Below the pieces are notes generated by a model. The model made no database searches and was not told the DNA's origin. It worked only from the letters and a program-made list of their open reading frames with translations. From contig JACRPN010000023.1 in NCBI GenBank assembly GCA_016223145.1, forward strand, positions 1 through 64,000: 64,000 bases of DNA, read 5' to 3'. The position numbers and the translations under genes were made by a program. Below are positions 1 through 8,628 of the stretch, piece by piece. Source of the stretch: Armatimonadota bacterium (GTDB taxonomy: Bacteria; Armatimonadota; Fimbriimonadia; Fimbriimonadales; Fimbriimonadaceae). How positions within the stretch are numbered: the first letter of the stretch is position 1; every line of letters starts with the position of its first letter.

Positions 1-859
1 TCCCAATCGGGCTGGTTGAATCCCGCAGCCAGTCTCTCGCCAAGCCACACGGGTTGCCTTACGATCCGGGGGTCGTCATCTCCACCGTAATACCGGATGA
101 CCTTGTCACGCGAGATCCAGAGCCCAGCAGTAGATTCGCCCGTGTCAATCGTCAAGGAGATGGCGGCCTCCTTGGTCGTCGGGTTCCAGATGAGCCCGTC
201 TTGGCGCGTGAGCTCGACATAGAACGGCCCGCGATGCCACCGAAGGAGCCTGACTCGGAGCGAGACAGGGTCCAGCGTGTAGAGGGCGATCGGCCCTTCC
301 GCACCCTTGTTTCCCTTGGCCAGAAGCACGCGCCCCGATTCGTCTGCACATGAGAACGACATGGAGCGAGGAAGTTCGCGCTTGCGGGTCCCAATCTGGA
401 TGTACTGAGTTTCCAGCCAGCCGCCTTCTTTGTCTGTGTGCGGCCGGATCCGGGCCGCGTCATTGCCAGACCACCAGGCGTCCTGGCAGGCGCCGGGGAG
501 CTTTGTGATCTGGCGCGCCTTAAGGTCCACCACGACGGCCATTTGCGTATAGATCCGATAGATCAGCAGCCGCCCGCCATCGGGGCTGATCCTGATCCGT
601 TCCGGTTGGAAGAAGTCCTCGTCTTTTGGCAGGTCGACAGCCCTGTCATCGGGCCAGAAGCAGAGTTGAGGCCTGTAAGGACCCTCAAACGAGTCTGTGG
701 TGTAGTAGAGCGTTTTGCCCGAACGATCCCAGGCCAGTGCCGCGATCTCTCGGCCCTTCGGCAAGGCCATCCGCGCCTGTTCGACATAGTCGGGTCCTTG
801 AGCCAGGACTCCTGAGCCGCAGCCTATCAGGGCAAGTAGTGTCGCAAACGTATGGTCAT
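1..859 (-). pseudogene. Secreted lipoprotein with propeller-like repeats; apparent frameshift after the start; 3' end outside window
   Basis: A long open minus-strand frame runs from about position 854 to the window edge. It reads FATLLALIGCGSG at the N-terminus, a lipoprotein signal with an LIGC lipobox, followed by segments such as ISPDGGRLLIYRIY and LTRQDGLIWNP that resemble WD40/TolB-like propeller blades. No start codon lies in this frame. The only ATG (859-857), preceded by AGGAGG at 862-867, is in another frame and reaches a stop after ten codons. Adding one T to the TTT run (AAA at 846-848 on plus) would give MTIRFATLLALIGC, a textbook lipoprotein start. This is either a one-base loss in a homopolymer or a sequence error. 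The AGGAGG is only two bases from the ATG, which is tight. The function is unknown and the C-terminus is not visible. Confidence 0.55.
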
Positions 860-875
860 CGCCTCCTAGCTTTGC

Positions 876-2318
876 TTACGCCACAATCCCCAGTTCCGGC
901 ACGTTCTTCCAGACCCCTCGGGTGAAGTCGGGGACATCCACCGACCTTCCCCGCCTGGCCACTGAGACCTCGGAGAGCGGCGAGATCGCCGACCAGGCTG
1001 CCGCGTCGTAAACGTCCTGATCCAGCGGGAGACCGTTGCGCAGGCAGTAGACCATGCGCCAGAGCATGATGAAGTCCATGTCGCCATGGCCGCCGAGGTT
1101 GCCGGGCAGGTTCTTCACCTTGGTGTAGAGCGGGTGGTCGTATTTCTGGAACCACTTTCCAAGCTCTGCGTCCTCGGTCCAACCGTCGGCGCTCTTGGTC
1201 GCCAGCAGCCGGTTTTGCGCATCCTGGGTGCCCTTGGGCGCCTCGATGACCATGCGGTTCGGGTAGCCGCCGAAGACTCCCCGCGTACCCTGGAGCAGGT
1301 TCAGCCGGTTGTAGGGGCGCGGAAGCTGCTCATCCCACTGCACCATGATCGTCTTGCCCATCACCGTGCGTATGATCGTAGTATTGATGTCTCCGCAGAT
1401 GAACTTGGCCTTATTCCACTTGTGGTCCGGCGGGAAGTTGTCCTTGGCGTATTGGGCGCGGACCCGCGAGTTCGAGGAGACCGAGCTGAGGAAGTCCATG
1501 CGGTCGCCTCGGTTGATGCCCATGTACTGGCACACCGGCCCCAAGCCGTGCGTCGCATAGAGGTTGCCGTTTCGCTTGATGTAGTGGGGAGTTCTCCAGC
1601 TCCCGGTGCCCCGCTCGATCTCGTGCATTTGGCCGCGCAGATCATGGATATAGGCGGCTTCGCCATGCAAAAGCTCACCAAAAAGTCCTAGGCGCGCCAT
1701 GTGCAGGACCAGGAGTTCCTCTCGCCCGTAGCAGCAGTTTTCCATCATCATGCAGTGCTTGTGGGTCTTTTCCGAGGTCTCGACAAGCTGCCAGCACTCG
1801 TCGAGCGTCACACAGGCCGGCACCTCGATGAAGGCGTGCTTGCCCCGGTTCATGGCATCCACCGCCATGCGGGCGTGCTCCTCCCAGGGCGTCGAGATAA
1901 TGGCGATGTCGATGTCGTCGCGGTCGAGCATCGCCTTATAGCTGTCTTTGCCGGGGCCGTAGATCGTCGGCTTGGGGCGGCCTGCCTTTACACACCGGTT
2001 GGCGCTGTTTTCGGCCCAATCGGGATAGAGGTCGGCGATCGCCTTGACTTCGACGCCATCGATTTGCAGCATCTGGGCGACGTGGCCGGAGCCTCGCGCG
2101 CCCACGCCAATGAACCCGACGCGCACCTTGTCCAGTTTCGGAGCCGCATAGCCCGCCATGGTCTTCTGGTTCTGAGCAGGAGTCGGCTCGGGGAAGGAGA
2201 TTGAATCCGGTCCGAAGTCCGAGGCCCGAGGTCCGAGGGAGTTTGCCAGGGCTGACGAGGATAGGGCAGCAGCTCCGGCGGTGCCGAGGAACTGGCGTCG
2301 GTTGATGCGTTGGCTCAT
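876..2318 (-). CDS. Tat-exported Gfo/Idh/MocA oxidoreductase, GH109-type
   Basis: 480 residues. The N-terminus carries a twin-arginine signal (NRRQFLG at 6-12, then an Ala/Ser-rich stretch). An NAD-binding Rossmann motif GFIGVGARGSG lies at 68-78, with the family EVPA motif near 142. The central region (MMMENCCYGREELL, then HDLRGQMHEIERG and GNLYATHGLGPV) matches the glycoside hydrolase 109 branch of Gfo/Idh/MocA proteins. GH109 members cleave sugars such as alpha-N-acetylgalactosamine through an NAD-dependent oxidation-elimination cycle. Substrate cannot be read from sequence. Export fits a role on polysaccharide or glycoprotein outside the cytoplasm. Residues about 28-37, just after the signal, are encoded by four heptamer repeat units (2208-2235), so this linker looks repeat-derived. 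Confidence 0.85.
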   Translation of the reverse strand: MSQRINRRQFLGTAGAAALSSSALANSLGPRASDFGPDSISFPEPTPAQNQKTMAGYAAPKLDKVRVGFIGVGARGSGHVAQMLQIDGVEVKAIADLYPDWAENSANRCVKAGRPKPTIYGPGKDSYKAMLDRDDIDIAIISTPWEEHARMAVDAMNRGKHAFIEVPACVTLDECWQLVETSEKTHKHCMMMENCCYGREELLVLHMARLGLFGELLHGEAAYIHDLRGQMHEIERGTGSWRTPHYIKRNGNLYATHGLGPVCQYMGINRGDRMDFLSSVSSNSRVRAQYAKDNFPPDHKWNKAKFICGDINTTIIRTVMGKTIMVQWDEQLPRPYNRLNLLQGTRGVFGGYPNRMVIEAPKGTQDAQNRLLATKSADGWTEDAELGKWFQKYDHPLYTKVKNLPGNLGGHGDMDFIMLWRMVYCLRNGLPLDQDVYDAAAWSAISPLSEVSVARRGRSVDVPDFTRGVWKNVPELGIVA

Positions 2319-2384
2319 GGCGCCTAAGTTACCGCAGGTTCGGGGTCAATGGTGTTGCCGCCGGTTGGTCCATCGAAGAGGCGG

Positions 2385-3317
2385 CTACTTCTTGAGCTTC
2401 ATCGAGATGTCCATCGTTTGCACGACATCCATCCCGTTGGCGCGAATCGTATTTCTGCCCTTGGCGGCAGATGACTCTGGAAATCCCGTGGCGACGTCGA
2501 CCACAACGGTCCCTTGGGCGTCGATCACGAGGGTGACCTTCGTGGCGGCGGATTTTGCGCCGGACGAAGCCCCCATTTCGGCGCTGCCTTTCATCGCGTA
2601 AAGGATATGGGCCAGGGTCTTCCCACCTCGCTTCTCAACCTTCAGAAGCTTGAAGGAGATCGGAACTTGGCCGCCCTTGCTGATGGTCGCTGCGCCGGAG
2701 CTCGCGGCTCCCATCATGTCCTTCATGTCGATCGACGACTTCCAGGTGCTGCCGGGAGAAACGGGGCCGCTCGGAAAGACGACCCCGAGAAAGCCCGCAC
2801 CCATATTCGACATGGAGCTGGCCAAGGGGTTGGCGGCCGCCTTTCCTCCCATCTCCAGCTTCCCAACGTTATTGCCTAGCGGATCGTAGAGTCCGGTTAC
2901 GGTGAAGCCCCTGGTGGTGTCCTCGATCGCCTTCGCCATCCCCTCCATCATGCTGCCCTTCGGGGCTGAGACCGAAACGTCCGTGATCGTTGTCTTGACC
3001 TTGAAGCCCTTCGCGGATTTCGACAGGACCTCTAACGTCATGGTGATCCGCTGGGTGGAGTCCATATTCATGGGCCCGGCGCTATTGGCCCCGGCTTTCA
3101 TCTGGATCGCCGTTGTCGCCGAGTAAACGGCTTTCTTGCCAGCAGGTGGGTTCAATCGAAGGGTAATCGCTTGAGGCCACGCGGTGGCCCCGACGAGCGT
3201 TGCCAGACATAGACAGGAGAGGGTCCTCACACCCTTCAGACGCGGCAGCAGGCCCCCTTTGATGCCGAAATTGACAGGATCCGAGCCCGCTTTTTTCTGC
3301 TCAGCCCTGTTTGGCAC
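2385..3317 (-). CDS. Secreted protein of unknown function
   Basis: 310 residues from a GTG at 3317. A hydrophobic stretch (LSCLCLATLVGATAW, about 33-47) ends in PQA and looks like a Sec signal. A second GTG at 3230 would shorten the signal to about 20 residues and is equally plausible. Neither start has a Shine-Dalgarno site. The mature part is rich in Thr, Ser, Gly, Lys and Met and alternates short beta-like segments with TTGLYD-like turns. It resembles the loosely defined bacterial DUF6263-like secreted proteins, but I cannot confirm the family. No catalytic motif is visible. It is divergent from the PEP-CTERM gene that follows. Confidence 0.7.
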   Translation of the reverse strand: MPNRAEQKKAGSDPVNFGIKGGLLPRLKGVRTLSCLCLATLVGATAWPQAITLRLNPPAGKKAVYSATTAIQMKAGANSAGPMNMDSTQRITMTLEVLSKSAKGFKVKTTITDVSVSAPKGSMMEGMAKAIEDTTRGFTVTGLYDPLGNNVGKLEMGGKAAANPLASSMSNMGAGFLGVVFPSGPVSPGSTWKSSIDMKDMMGAASSGAATISKGGQVPISFKLLKVEKRGGKTLAHILYAMKGSAEMGASSGAKSAATKVTLVIDAQGTVVVDVATGFPESSAAKGRNTIRANGMDVVQTMDISMKLKK

Positions 3318-3412
3318 GCAATGTGCTCACCTCATTGACACAGACCGAGGTGAAGCCATCCAGGCAACACCCAACATGGCCAGGAGGCCCCGCTCGGTCA
3401 AGGGAGTGAACC

Positions 3413-4153
3413 ATGAGCAACGCACGAACTTCTCGAATCCTCGTCCTCGCCGCCGCAACCGCCCTTATGGCTCAGGCAGGCGCCGTCACCTTCAGCTTTA
3501 GCGGCAATTCGGGCATCAACGGCCAGGCCCTATCCGCCACAGCCAAGTTCACGGTTTCGGGCAACCACTTGACCGTCGTGCTCACCAACACGGGCCTTTC
3601 CGCGGCCAACGCCGGTGGCAACGTGCTCGACGCGCTCTATTTCAACATCAACGGCACCCCGACCCTCTCCAACGGCAACGCCACGCTCACCGCAGGTTCG
3701 AACCTGGTTAAGAAGAACAACAACGCGAACCAGAGCGGCAGCAACCTGAATTGGGAGTGGATGTACAGCGCCCCCGCCGGCGCCGGCTCGATCGGCTCCC
3801 GTTCCTATGGCATCGGCGCCTCGGGCTTTGGTGGATTCGCCAAGGAGAGCGAGAGCTTCGACCAGGTCTTCCACGGCGGTTCGCATCATCCGGGCAACAA
3901 CGACAGCGCCTACGGCATCGTTCCGACGGCGGGCATTTCGGCGGGCAACGGCTCCAATCTCTATTGCCGCAACTCCGTGACCTTCGCCTTCGACGTCAAC
4001 CAGCCGATCCAGGAGAGCGACATTCGGAACGTCGCCGTCTCTTACGGCTCGGCCGGCGAGACCCAGCTCCAAGCGGTCCCTGAGCCCGCCACGCTCGCCG
4101 TGCTCGGCATCGGCGGTCTGGGACTGATTCGTCGAAAGCGAAACCGCCGATAG
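3413..4153 (+). CDS. PEP-CTERM surface protein (paralogue 1)
   Basis: 246 residues. It has an N-terminal Sec signal (ILVLAAATALMAQAGA), a beta-rich Asn/Gly/Ser body, and a C-terminal sorting tail made of VPEPATLAVLG, a short hydrophobic segment and RRKRNRR. PEP-CTERM tails are known to be processed by exosortase, after which the protein is delivered to the surface or extracellular matrix. No exosortase gene lies in this window. It is a clear paralogue of the gene at 4472: both share the openings FTVSG, LTVVLTNT, NVLDA and the block PTAGISAGNGSNLY. A likely SD (AGGGAG) precedes the ATG. A strong hairpin terminator follows at once, so it is probably transcribed alone. Confidence 0.9.
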   Translation: MSNARTSRILVLAAATALMAQAGAVTFSFSGNSGINGQALSATAKFTVSGNHLTVVLTNTGLSAANAGGNVLDALYFNINGTPTLSNGNATLTAGSNLVKKNNNANQSGSNLNWEWMYSAPAGAGSIGSRSYGIGASGFGGFAKESESFDQVFHGGSHHPGNNDSAYGIVPTAGISAGNGSNLYCRNSVTFAFDVNQPIQESDIRNVAVSYGSAGETQLQAVPEPATLAVLGIGGLGLIRRKRNRR

Positions 4154-4176
4154 TCGAGGCTTCGGAGGCTCTCACC

Positions 4177-4215
4177 GAAAGGGGAGGCGGCAGGGAATCC
4201 GCCTCCCCTTTCTTG
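4177..4215 (+). terminator. Rho-independent-type terminator of first PEP-CTERM gene
   Basis: A perfect 14-bp stem (GAAAGGGGAGGCGG at 4177-4190 with its complement at 4199-4212) encloses an 8-base loop. Only a short T-rich stretch follows. It lies 24 bases after the stop codon. Confidence 0.75.
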
Positions 4216-4471
4216 CTGCATTTCACCATTTCGGTACTTCGGTATTTCTAACAGGCTCCGAGGACCAATTACCGGGTTGAGACCTGGCATACGTACCGGC
4301 TTACGCGTGCGCGCGTCACGCGAGGAACGGGGTTTGACAATTACCGAGTGTGCTCAGCCGGACCCCATCGAACCTGGGAACGGGGCGTTGATTCGATTTG
4401 GTCCCAAGTCGGGAGCCGGTTGAGACGGGTGCTTTGAGCCGCAGAAGCGGCTAGTGAAAGGAGAAGAATTG

Positions 4472-5197
4472 ATGAACCATTACTCTGTCAGCCGCTTGGC
4501 TATGATTGTCGCACTTTCAACTGCGGCGATCAGCGCCCATGCGCTCACGTTTACCTTTACCGGCGTTTCCGGGACAAACGGCCAGAACCTGAGCGCTGAA
4601 GCCACGTTCACGGTTTCCGGCTCGACCTTGACCGTCGTTCTCACCAACACCGCTACCGAGGCCGCAAGCGACGGCGCTAACGTTTTGGATGCGATCTACT
4701 TCGACGTCGATGGCGTCTACTCGTTCTCAAACGGCCAGGCGGCCCTCACGTCTGGATCGAGCCTCCGCAAGAAGGACGGCAGCACGGCATCGGGCAATCC
4801 GCTCAACAACGAGTGGATGTTTGACGGCCCTAAGGGCGCGCCGGTCAACCGAGACCTCGGGATCGGCTGCACGGGTTGGCTCGATTTCAACACGAATGCC
4901 GAAACGTTCGATCGCGTGTTCCATGGTGGAACGGGCAGCGCCGGCGCCAACGACAACTATGGCCTGATCCCGACTGCCGGCATCAGCGCGGGCAACGGAT
5001 CGAACCTGTATGCCAGGAACTCGATGACGTTCACGTTCACGGTAAGCGGCGGCCTTACCGAAGCCAAGATCTCGGGAGCGAAGGTGTCCTATGGCTCAGG
5101 CGGCCAGACCGTGATCGAGCACGACCCGGTGCCGGAACCGGCCACCCTTGCGGTGCTCGGTCTTGGGGCGCTTGGCCTGATTCGGCGACGCAAGTAA
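4472..5197 (+). CDS. PEP-CTERM surface protein (paralogue 2)
   Basis: 241 residues from ATG 4472, chosen because AAAGGAG lies just upstream. An in-frame GTG at 4454 would only add six residues over the SD itself. It has a signal peptide (MIVALSTAAISAHA), a beta-rich body and a C-terminal PEP-CTERM tail (VPEPATLAVLGLGALGLIRRRK). It is a tandem duplicate of the preceding gene, with near-identical segments around FTVSG-LTVVLTNT and PTAGISAGNGSNLYARNS and a diverged middle. The 5' leader holds a TTGACA at 4334-4339 without a convincing -10 box, and a small hairpin (AGCCGC/GCGGCT) directly before the SD that could limit translation. The role is unknown beyond surface sorting. Confidence 0.9.
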   Translation: MNHYSVSRLAMIVALSTAAISAHALTFTFTGVSGTNGQNLSAEATFTVSGSTLTVVLTNTATEAASDGANVLDAIYFDVDGVYSFSNGQAALTSGSSLRKKDGSTASGNPLNNEWMFDGPKGAPVNRDLGIGCTGWLDFNTNAETFDRVFHGGTGSAGANDNYGLIPTAGISAGNGSNLYARNSMTFTFTVSGGLTEAKISGAKVSYGSGGQTVIEHDPVPEPATLAVLGLGALGLIRRRK

Positions 5198-5460
5198 GGT
5201 GCCTTCGCAACGAAGTAGCCCTTGCTGCTTACAAGGGCCACACGTGGCCCGTTGCCCCCCTTGGGGACAGCGGGCCATATTCGTTCTTGGGGGACCCAAT
5301 CGGCCAAGAAGGTACCAATGTCCCCGCAAAATTGCGGGCTAGACGGGAATCTAGGGCCAGCACGTCACAATCTTCCCTTCCCCGGACAATTACTACCTAG
5401 CCATCTAGCACTAGTGCGGGGCACTCATTGCGCTTGCTTCATAGATGGAAAGGAGCACAA
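5198..5460 (+). other. Intergenic region between PEP-CTERM genes
   Basis: There is no credible gene. It holds a weak hairpin (CCCTTG/CAAGGG, about 5220-5236) that could end the upstream transcript, a 7-bp hairpin CCCGCAA/TTGCGGG at about 5321-5338, and the SD (AAAGGAG) for the next gene. Confidence 0.5.
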
Positions 5461-6063
5461 ATGAATACGAGGTCAATCAGAAGTGTGCTGGTTGGGATTG
5501 GGGCAATCGGATTCGCAACGGCCCATGGGGCCATCCTTATTGCCGCAGGCAACTCAGCCTTCACCGACAAAAACGTGTTGTTCAACGACGGAAGTTTGAC
5601 CCTTGATGGCACGACCATCAACGGCGTCCTCAACGGGACATCCACCTGGGTGGACTTCTTCAATGCCGGCGAGAGCCTGCACGGTAACGGCGGCCAGGCG
5701 CGCGTGGAAGGTTCCGACGGATCCTTCACCAAGCTCGAAATGAGCATGCACGATGCCGGTTGGGGCTACAAGACCCTGGTCTGGAACATCAATGCCGAAG
5801 ATGACGGTACGGTCACGTTTACGGTGCACCACACCGGCGGCGCAGACCACGTCGAGTCGTTTTCCGTGAACGACAACGGCAATAACTTCTTCAGCATCAG
5901 CACCACGGCCGGAGAGTTCATCACCTCGACCGAGCTCGCCATGGATGTGGATGCCGAAGACGTGCGCCAGATCCGCGTCGGCGGCGAAGGCGTGGTGCCC
6001 GAACCGGCCACCCTTGCGGTGCTCGGTCTTGGGGCGCTCGGCCTGATCCGACGCAAGCGATAA
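5461..6063 (+). CDS. PEP-CTERM surface protein
   Basis: 200 residues from ATG 5461, which has a good SD (AAAGGAG, spacing 5). The signal peptide is SVLVGIGAIGFATAHGA. The body is a beta-rich domain with acidic turns (NAEDDGTVTFTVHHTGG). The tail is VPEPATLAVLGLGALGLIRRKR. Its tail is almost identical at the DNA level to that of the gene at 4472, although the bodies differ. That pattern suggests tail exchange or recent conversion of the 3' end. A terminator follows. The function beyond exosortase-dependent surface display is unknown. Confidence 0.88.
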   Translation: MNTRSIRSVLVGIGAIGFATAHGAILIAAGNSAFTDKNVLFNDGSLTLDGTTINGVLNGTSTWVDFFNAGESLHGNGGQARVEGSDGSFTKLEMSMHDAGWGYKTLVWNINAEDDGTVTFTVHHTGGADHVESFSVNDNGNNFFSISTTAGEFITSTELAMDVDAEDVRQIRVGGEGVVPEPATLAVLGLGALGLIRRKR

Positions 6064-6085
6064 GACATCTGCCGAGCACCATTGG

Positions 6086-6125
6086 CGAAGCGGTCCTTGG
6101 GTATTTCCGAGGACCGCTTCGTCGT
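6086..6125 (+). terminator. Hairpin terminator after PEP-CTERM gene
   Basis: A stem GAAGCGGTCCT (6087-6097) pairs perfectly with AGGACCGCTTC (6110-6120), with a 12-base loop and a GTCGTTT tail. It separates the surface-protein gene from the tRNA. Confidence 0.7.
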
Positions 6126-6161
6126 TTGGTGGGACGTAAACAGGTATCTTGAAACCCCTGC

Positions 6162-6237
6162 GCGGCTGTAGCTCAGTGGATAGAGCGTCTCCCTCCGGAG
6201 GAGAAAGTCGGGGGTTCGAATCCCTTCAGCCGCGCCA
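6162..6237 (+). tRNA. tRNA-Arg (anticodon CCG)
   Basis: A 76-nt cloverleaf including an encoded CCA (6235-6237). The acceptor GCGGCTG pairs with CAGCCGC, the D arm is GCTC/GAGC, and the anticodon stem TCTCC/GGAGA frames a loop with CCG. The T loop is TTCGAAT on a stem with two G-T pairs. It reads CGG arginine codons. Confidence 0.95.
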
Positions 6238-6450
6238 TTTTCACTCTTGTCCATAGCGGGCTTTTGGGTGACAGATGATTCGAGACGCATCGGTTATGCC
6301 TTGACGGCAGAAAATGGGTTGGACATGGGATGCGTCCATCCCACCACGGGTGGCGCCCCGACAGATCGGGATCCGTAGACTGCCGCTCGACCCTTGGCGA
6401 CTCTCTTCTGACCCCGTTGGGACGTCGCGATCTGGGGTTCGGTTGCCCTC

Positions 6451-7470
6451 CTACCGATAGCCTTTCGCCAGGATCGTCTCCGCAATTTGAACCGCGTTCA
6501 GCGCGGCGCCCTTCAGGAGCTGATCCCCGGAGATGAACAACGCGATCGCATTAGGGTGCGAGATATCCCGCCGGATGCGCCCGACCAGGACGTCGCCCTG
6601 TCCACTGCTCTCCGAGGGCATCGGGAAGTGGTTGCCCTCCCGGTCGTCCACCAGTTTCACCCCCGGACTCGCGGCCATCGCGGCGCGGATCGCCTCGACC
6701 GTCGGCGGCTCCCCCTCGAATTCCACGGTCACCGATTCGCAGTGCGCCCGAAGCACCGGCACCCGTACGCAGGTCACGCCCAGCCGCAAGTCCGGCACGC
6801 CCAGGATCTTTTGCGTCTCCTGGATCACCTTCCACTCCTCCTCGTTATAGCCGAGCTCGTTGATGGCGGTGTTGTGGCTGAACAGGTTGAAAGCGTACGG
6901 GTGTGGCATAACCTTGGGCTCGGCCCGACCGCCGGCGAGCACGGTGCGGGTCTGGTCCTCCAACTCGCGCATGGCCGCCGCTCCCGCGCCGCTCGCGCTC
7001 TGATAGGTGCTCACGGTGACCCGCTCCATCTTGCCGAGCTTCATGAGGGGATAGAGCGCCATGCAGAGGATAATGGCGGTGCAGTTGGCCACTGCGATCA
7101 GCGTGTCATCCCTGGTCATCGCGTCCTGGTTGATCTCCGGAACGACCAGCGGCACCTCGGGGAGCATCCGATAGGCGCTGGAGTTGTCGATGACCGTGGC
7201 GCCCGCAGCCCTGGCGATCGGCGTGTACTGTTTCGAGCGTCCCGCACCCGCGCTGAAGAACCCAAAGTCCACGCCCGCAAAGCTCTCATCGTTCACGGCC
7301 TGAACCACGTTTTTCTCGCCCCGGAACGCAATCTCCTTTCCGGCGGATCGCTCGCTGGCCAGGAGCGTGAGCCTGCCCACCGGGAAGTTTCGCTCTTCAA
7401 ACAGGCGGACGAACTCGTGCCCTACAGCGCCGGTGGCGCCCAGAACGGCAACGTGATAGGTTCGGGACAT
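6451..7470 (-). CDS. asd: Aspartate-semialdehyde dehydrogenase
   Basis: 339 residues from ATG 7470. Catalyses NADPH-dependent reduction of aspartyl phosphate to aspartate semialdehyde, the branch point to lysine, methionine, threonine and diaminopimelate. The NADP-binding motif GATGAVG is at 11-17, catalytic Cys130 lies in VANCTAI, and the substrate-binding region around TYQSASGAGAAAMREL is present. The frame stays open upstream to 7638, but that stretch is low-complexity Pro/Thr encoded by an octamer-like repeat and is not part of the enzyme. The product feeds on from the lysC gene at 33.4 kb, which is not in the same operon. Confidence 0.95.
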   Translation of the reverse strand: MSRTYHVAVLGATGAVGHEFVRLFEERNFPVGRLTLLASERSAGKEIAFRGEKNVVQAVNDESFAGVDFGFFSAGAGRSKQYTPIARAAGATVIDNSSAYRMLPEVPLVVPEINQDAMTRDDTLIAVANCTAIILCMALYPLMKLGKMERVTVSTYQSASGAGAAAMRELEDQTRTVLAGGRAEPKVMPHPYAFNLFSHNTAINELGYNEEEWKVIQETQKILGVPDLRLGVTCVRVPVLRAHCESVTVEFEGEPPTVEAIRAAMAASPGVKLVDDREGNHFPMPSESSGQGDVLVGRIRRDISHPNAIALFISGDQLLKGAALNAVQIAETILAKGYR

Positions 7471-7519
7471 AGGGTGATTAGATACCAGATGGGGGTTCTG
7501 CTGTGCTGACGGAGAAGGG

Positions 7520-7600
7520 GGAGTGTGGGAGTTTGGAAGGGTGGAAGGGCGGAGGAGAGGGACGGGAGTTGGGAAGGGTGGCGGGGTGGAAGTGGGCACT
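7520..7600. repeat. Degenerate octamer array upstream of asd
   Basis: Purine-rich octamers follow one another in fixed register: GGAGTGTG, GGAGTTTG, GAAGGGTG, GAAGGGCG, GAGGAGAG, then more diverged units. It belongs to the short-period repeats scattered through the window's gaps. Confidence 0.55.
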
Positions 7601-7631
7601 GGTCTGGCCCACGCCAACCTTCTTAAGTTAA

Positions 7632-7667
7632 CCGGCAATTTTGCTATTCCCCTGATGATCTTGCCGG
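7632..7667 (+). promoter_or_regulatory. Inverted repeat in leader of fourth PEP-CTERM gene
   Basis: CCGGCAA (7632-7638) and TTGCCGG (7661-7667) are separated by 22 bases and flanked by CTTAAG and CTTAAA. It could be an RNA hairpin or an operator. There is no direct evidence for either. Confidence 0.35.
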
Positions 7668-7722
7668 GTCTTAAATGGAGGAGTTAGCTTGCCGCATCGG
7701 TGGAGCTTTGGAGAATGCCCCA

Positions 7723-8373
7723 ATGAAAATGAGATTTACAGCCATCGCAGGTCTGGTGGCCTGCGTTTCTGCTGCCCAAGCCTATGTCATCGTGCAGCCC
7801 ACCGCCGCTACGAGCACCCACACCAGCTATACAGGCGGCGAAATCGAGCGCACCATCGATCAGAGTGGCTTGTTCACCGGCTATACGAGCGGCGTGACCG
7901 ACTTCGATGCCTACATCGCTTCCAGCCCGTACCACACCAATATCTTCTTTGGCTATGAGTGGTGGGTGGATGACGGCTCCACCACCGACACCCTGATCTA
8001 TGATCTCGGCGCGGTGTACATGGTGGACCGCGTCGCTCTTTGGAACGAAGAGAGCGCCGGACTGGACAGCGTGACCGTGACCACAGCCACCCTTTCGGAT
8101 TTTTCCGACGCTATGGGTGGCGGCGGCTTCACGGCAACGGACTGGCCCGAAACCATCTATCTGCCTGACGTGCACACCCTTGCCGGCGGAGTCCGTGCGA
8201 CTCGCTACGTGAAGCTCGAGGTCACGGCAGACCCCACGCCCTCGAACGCAAGCCTTGGAGGCGTTCCTTACCTTTCCATGGGTGAGTTTGCGGTTTCCGC
8301 GGTACCTGAGCCCGCGACGATGGCCGTTCTTGGCCTCGGCGCGGCCGCGCTCTTGCGACGACGCAGACGCTAG
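7723..8373 (+). CDS. PEP-CTERM surface protein, discoidin-like body
   Basis: 216 residues from ATG 7723, chosen because MKMRFTAIAGLVACVSAAQA is then a complete signal peptide. An in-frame ATG at 7675 would add 16 residues that do not resemble a signal. The body has a pattern like F5/8 type C (discoidin) carbohydrate-binding domains: LIYDLGAVYMVDRVALWNEE, then RATRYVKLEVTAD and a final beta strand. This is inference from the pattern only. The tail is VPEPATMAVLGLGAAALLRRRRR. It is probably a sugar-binding surface protein sorted by exosortase. Confidence 0.85.
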   Translation: MKMRFTAIAGLVACVSAAQAYVIVQPTAATSTHTSYTGGEIERTIDQSGLFTGYTSGVTDFDAYIASSPYHTNIFFGYEWWVDDGSTTDTLIYDLGAVYMVDRVALWNEESAGLDSVTVTTATLSDFSDAMGGGGFTATDWPETIYLPDVHTLAGGVRATRYVKLEVTADPTPSNASLGGVPYLSMGEFAVSAVPEPATMAVLGLGAAALLRRRRR

Positions 8374-8391
8374 TCTCTCCGTATGCCAATC

Positions 8392-8434
8392 GAATCGCCC
8401 CTTTGGCAGAACTGCCAAAGGGGCGATTCTTTTC
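8392..8434 (+). terminator. Strong hairpin terminator
   Basis: A perfect 18-bp stem (8392-8409 with 8412-8429), a minimal loop and TTTT at 8430-8433. It lies 18 bases after the PEP-CTERM stop. Confidence 0.85.
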
Positions 8435-8490
8435 GATGCCGCGCTTCTCCGTTGCACGGCTCGATGGGCCCGTGCCGCGCGTTCGTTCCT

Positions 8491-8588
8491 TTGCGCATCT
8501 GGCGAACACCTAAAGTGCGCCGGCACGGAACCGGCGGCTTTGCGCATCTGGCGAACACCTAAGGTGCGCCGGCACGGAACCGGCGGCT
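8491..8588. repeat. Tandem duplication of a 49-bp unit
   Basis: Copies at 8491-8539 and 8540-8588 differ at one base. Each contains the palindromic core GCCGG-CACGGA-ACCGGC and the phrase GGCGAACACCTAA. No reading frame through it is convincing. Confidence 0.85.
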
Positions 8589-8628
8589 ACTCTATGGGAC
8601 TTCCGGGTCTGTTAAGGTGAAGCGCCGG

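Noticed and set aside
6487-7509. 340-codon open frame on plus opposite asd
   Set aside because: It mirrors the codon positions of asd on the other strand in GC-rich DNA and has His/Arg/Val-rich composition without any domain.
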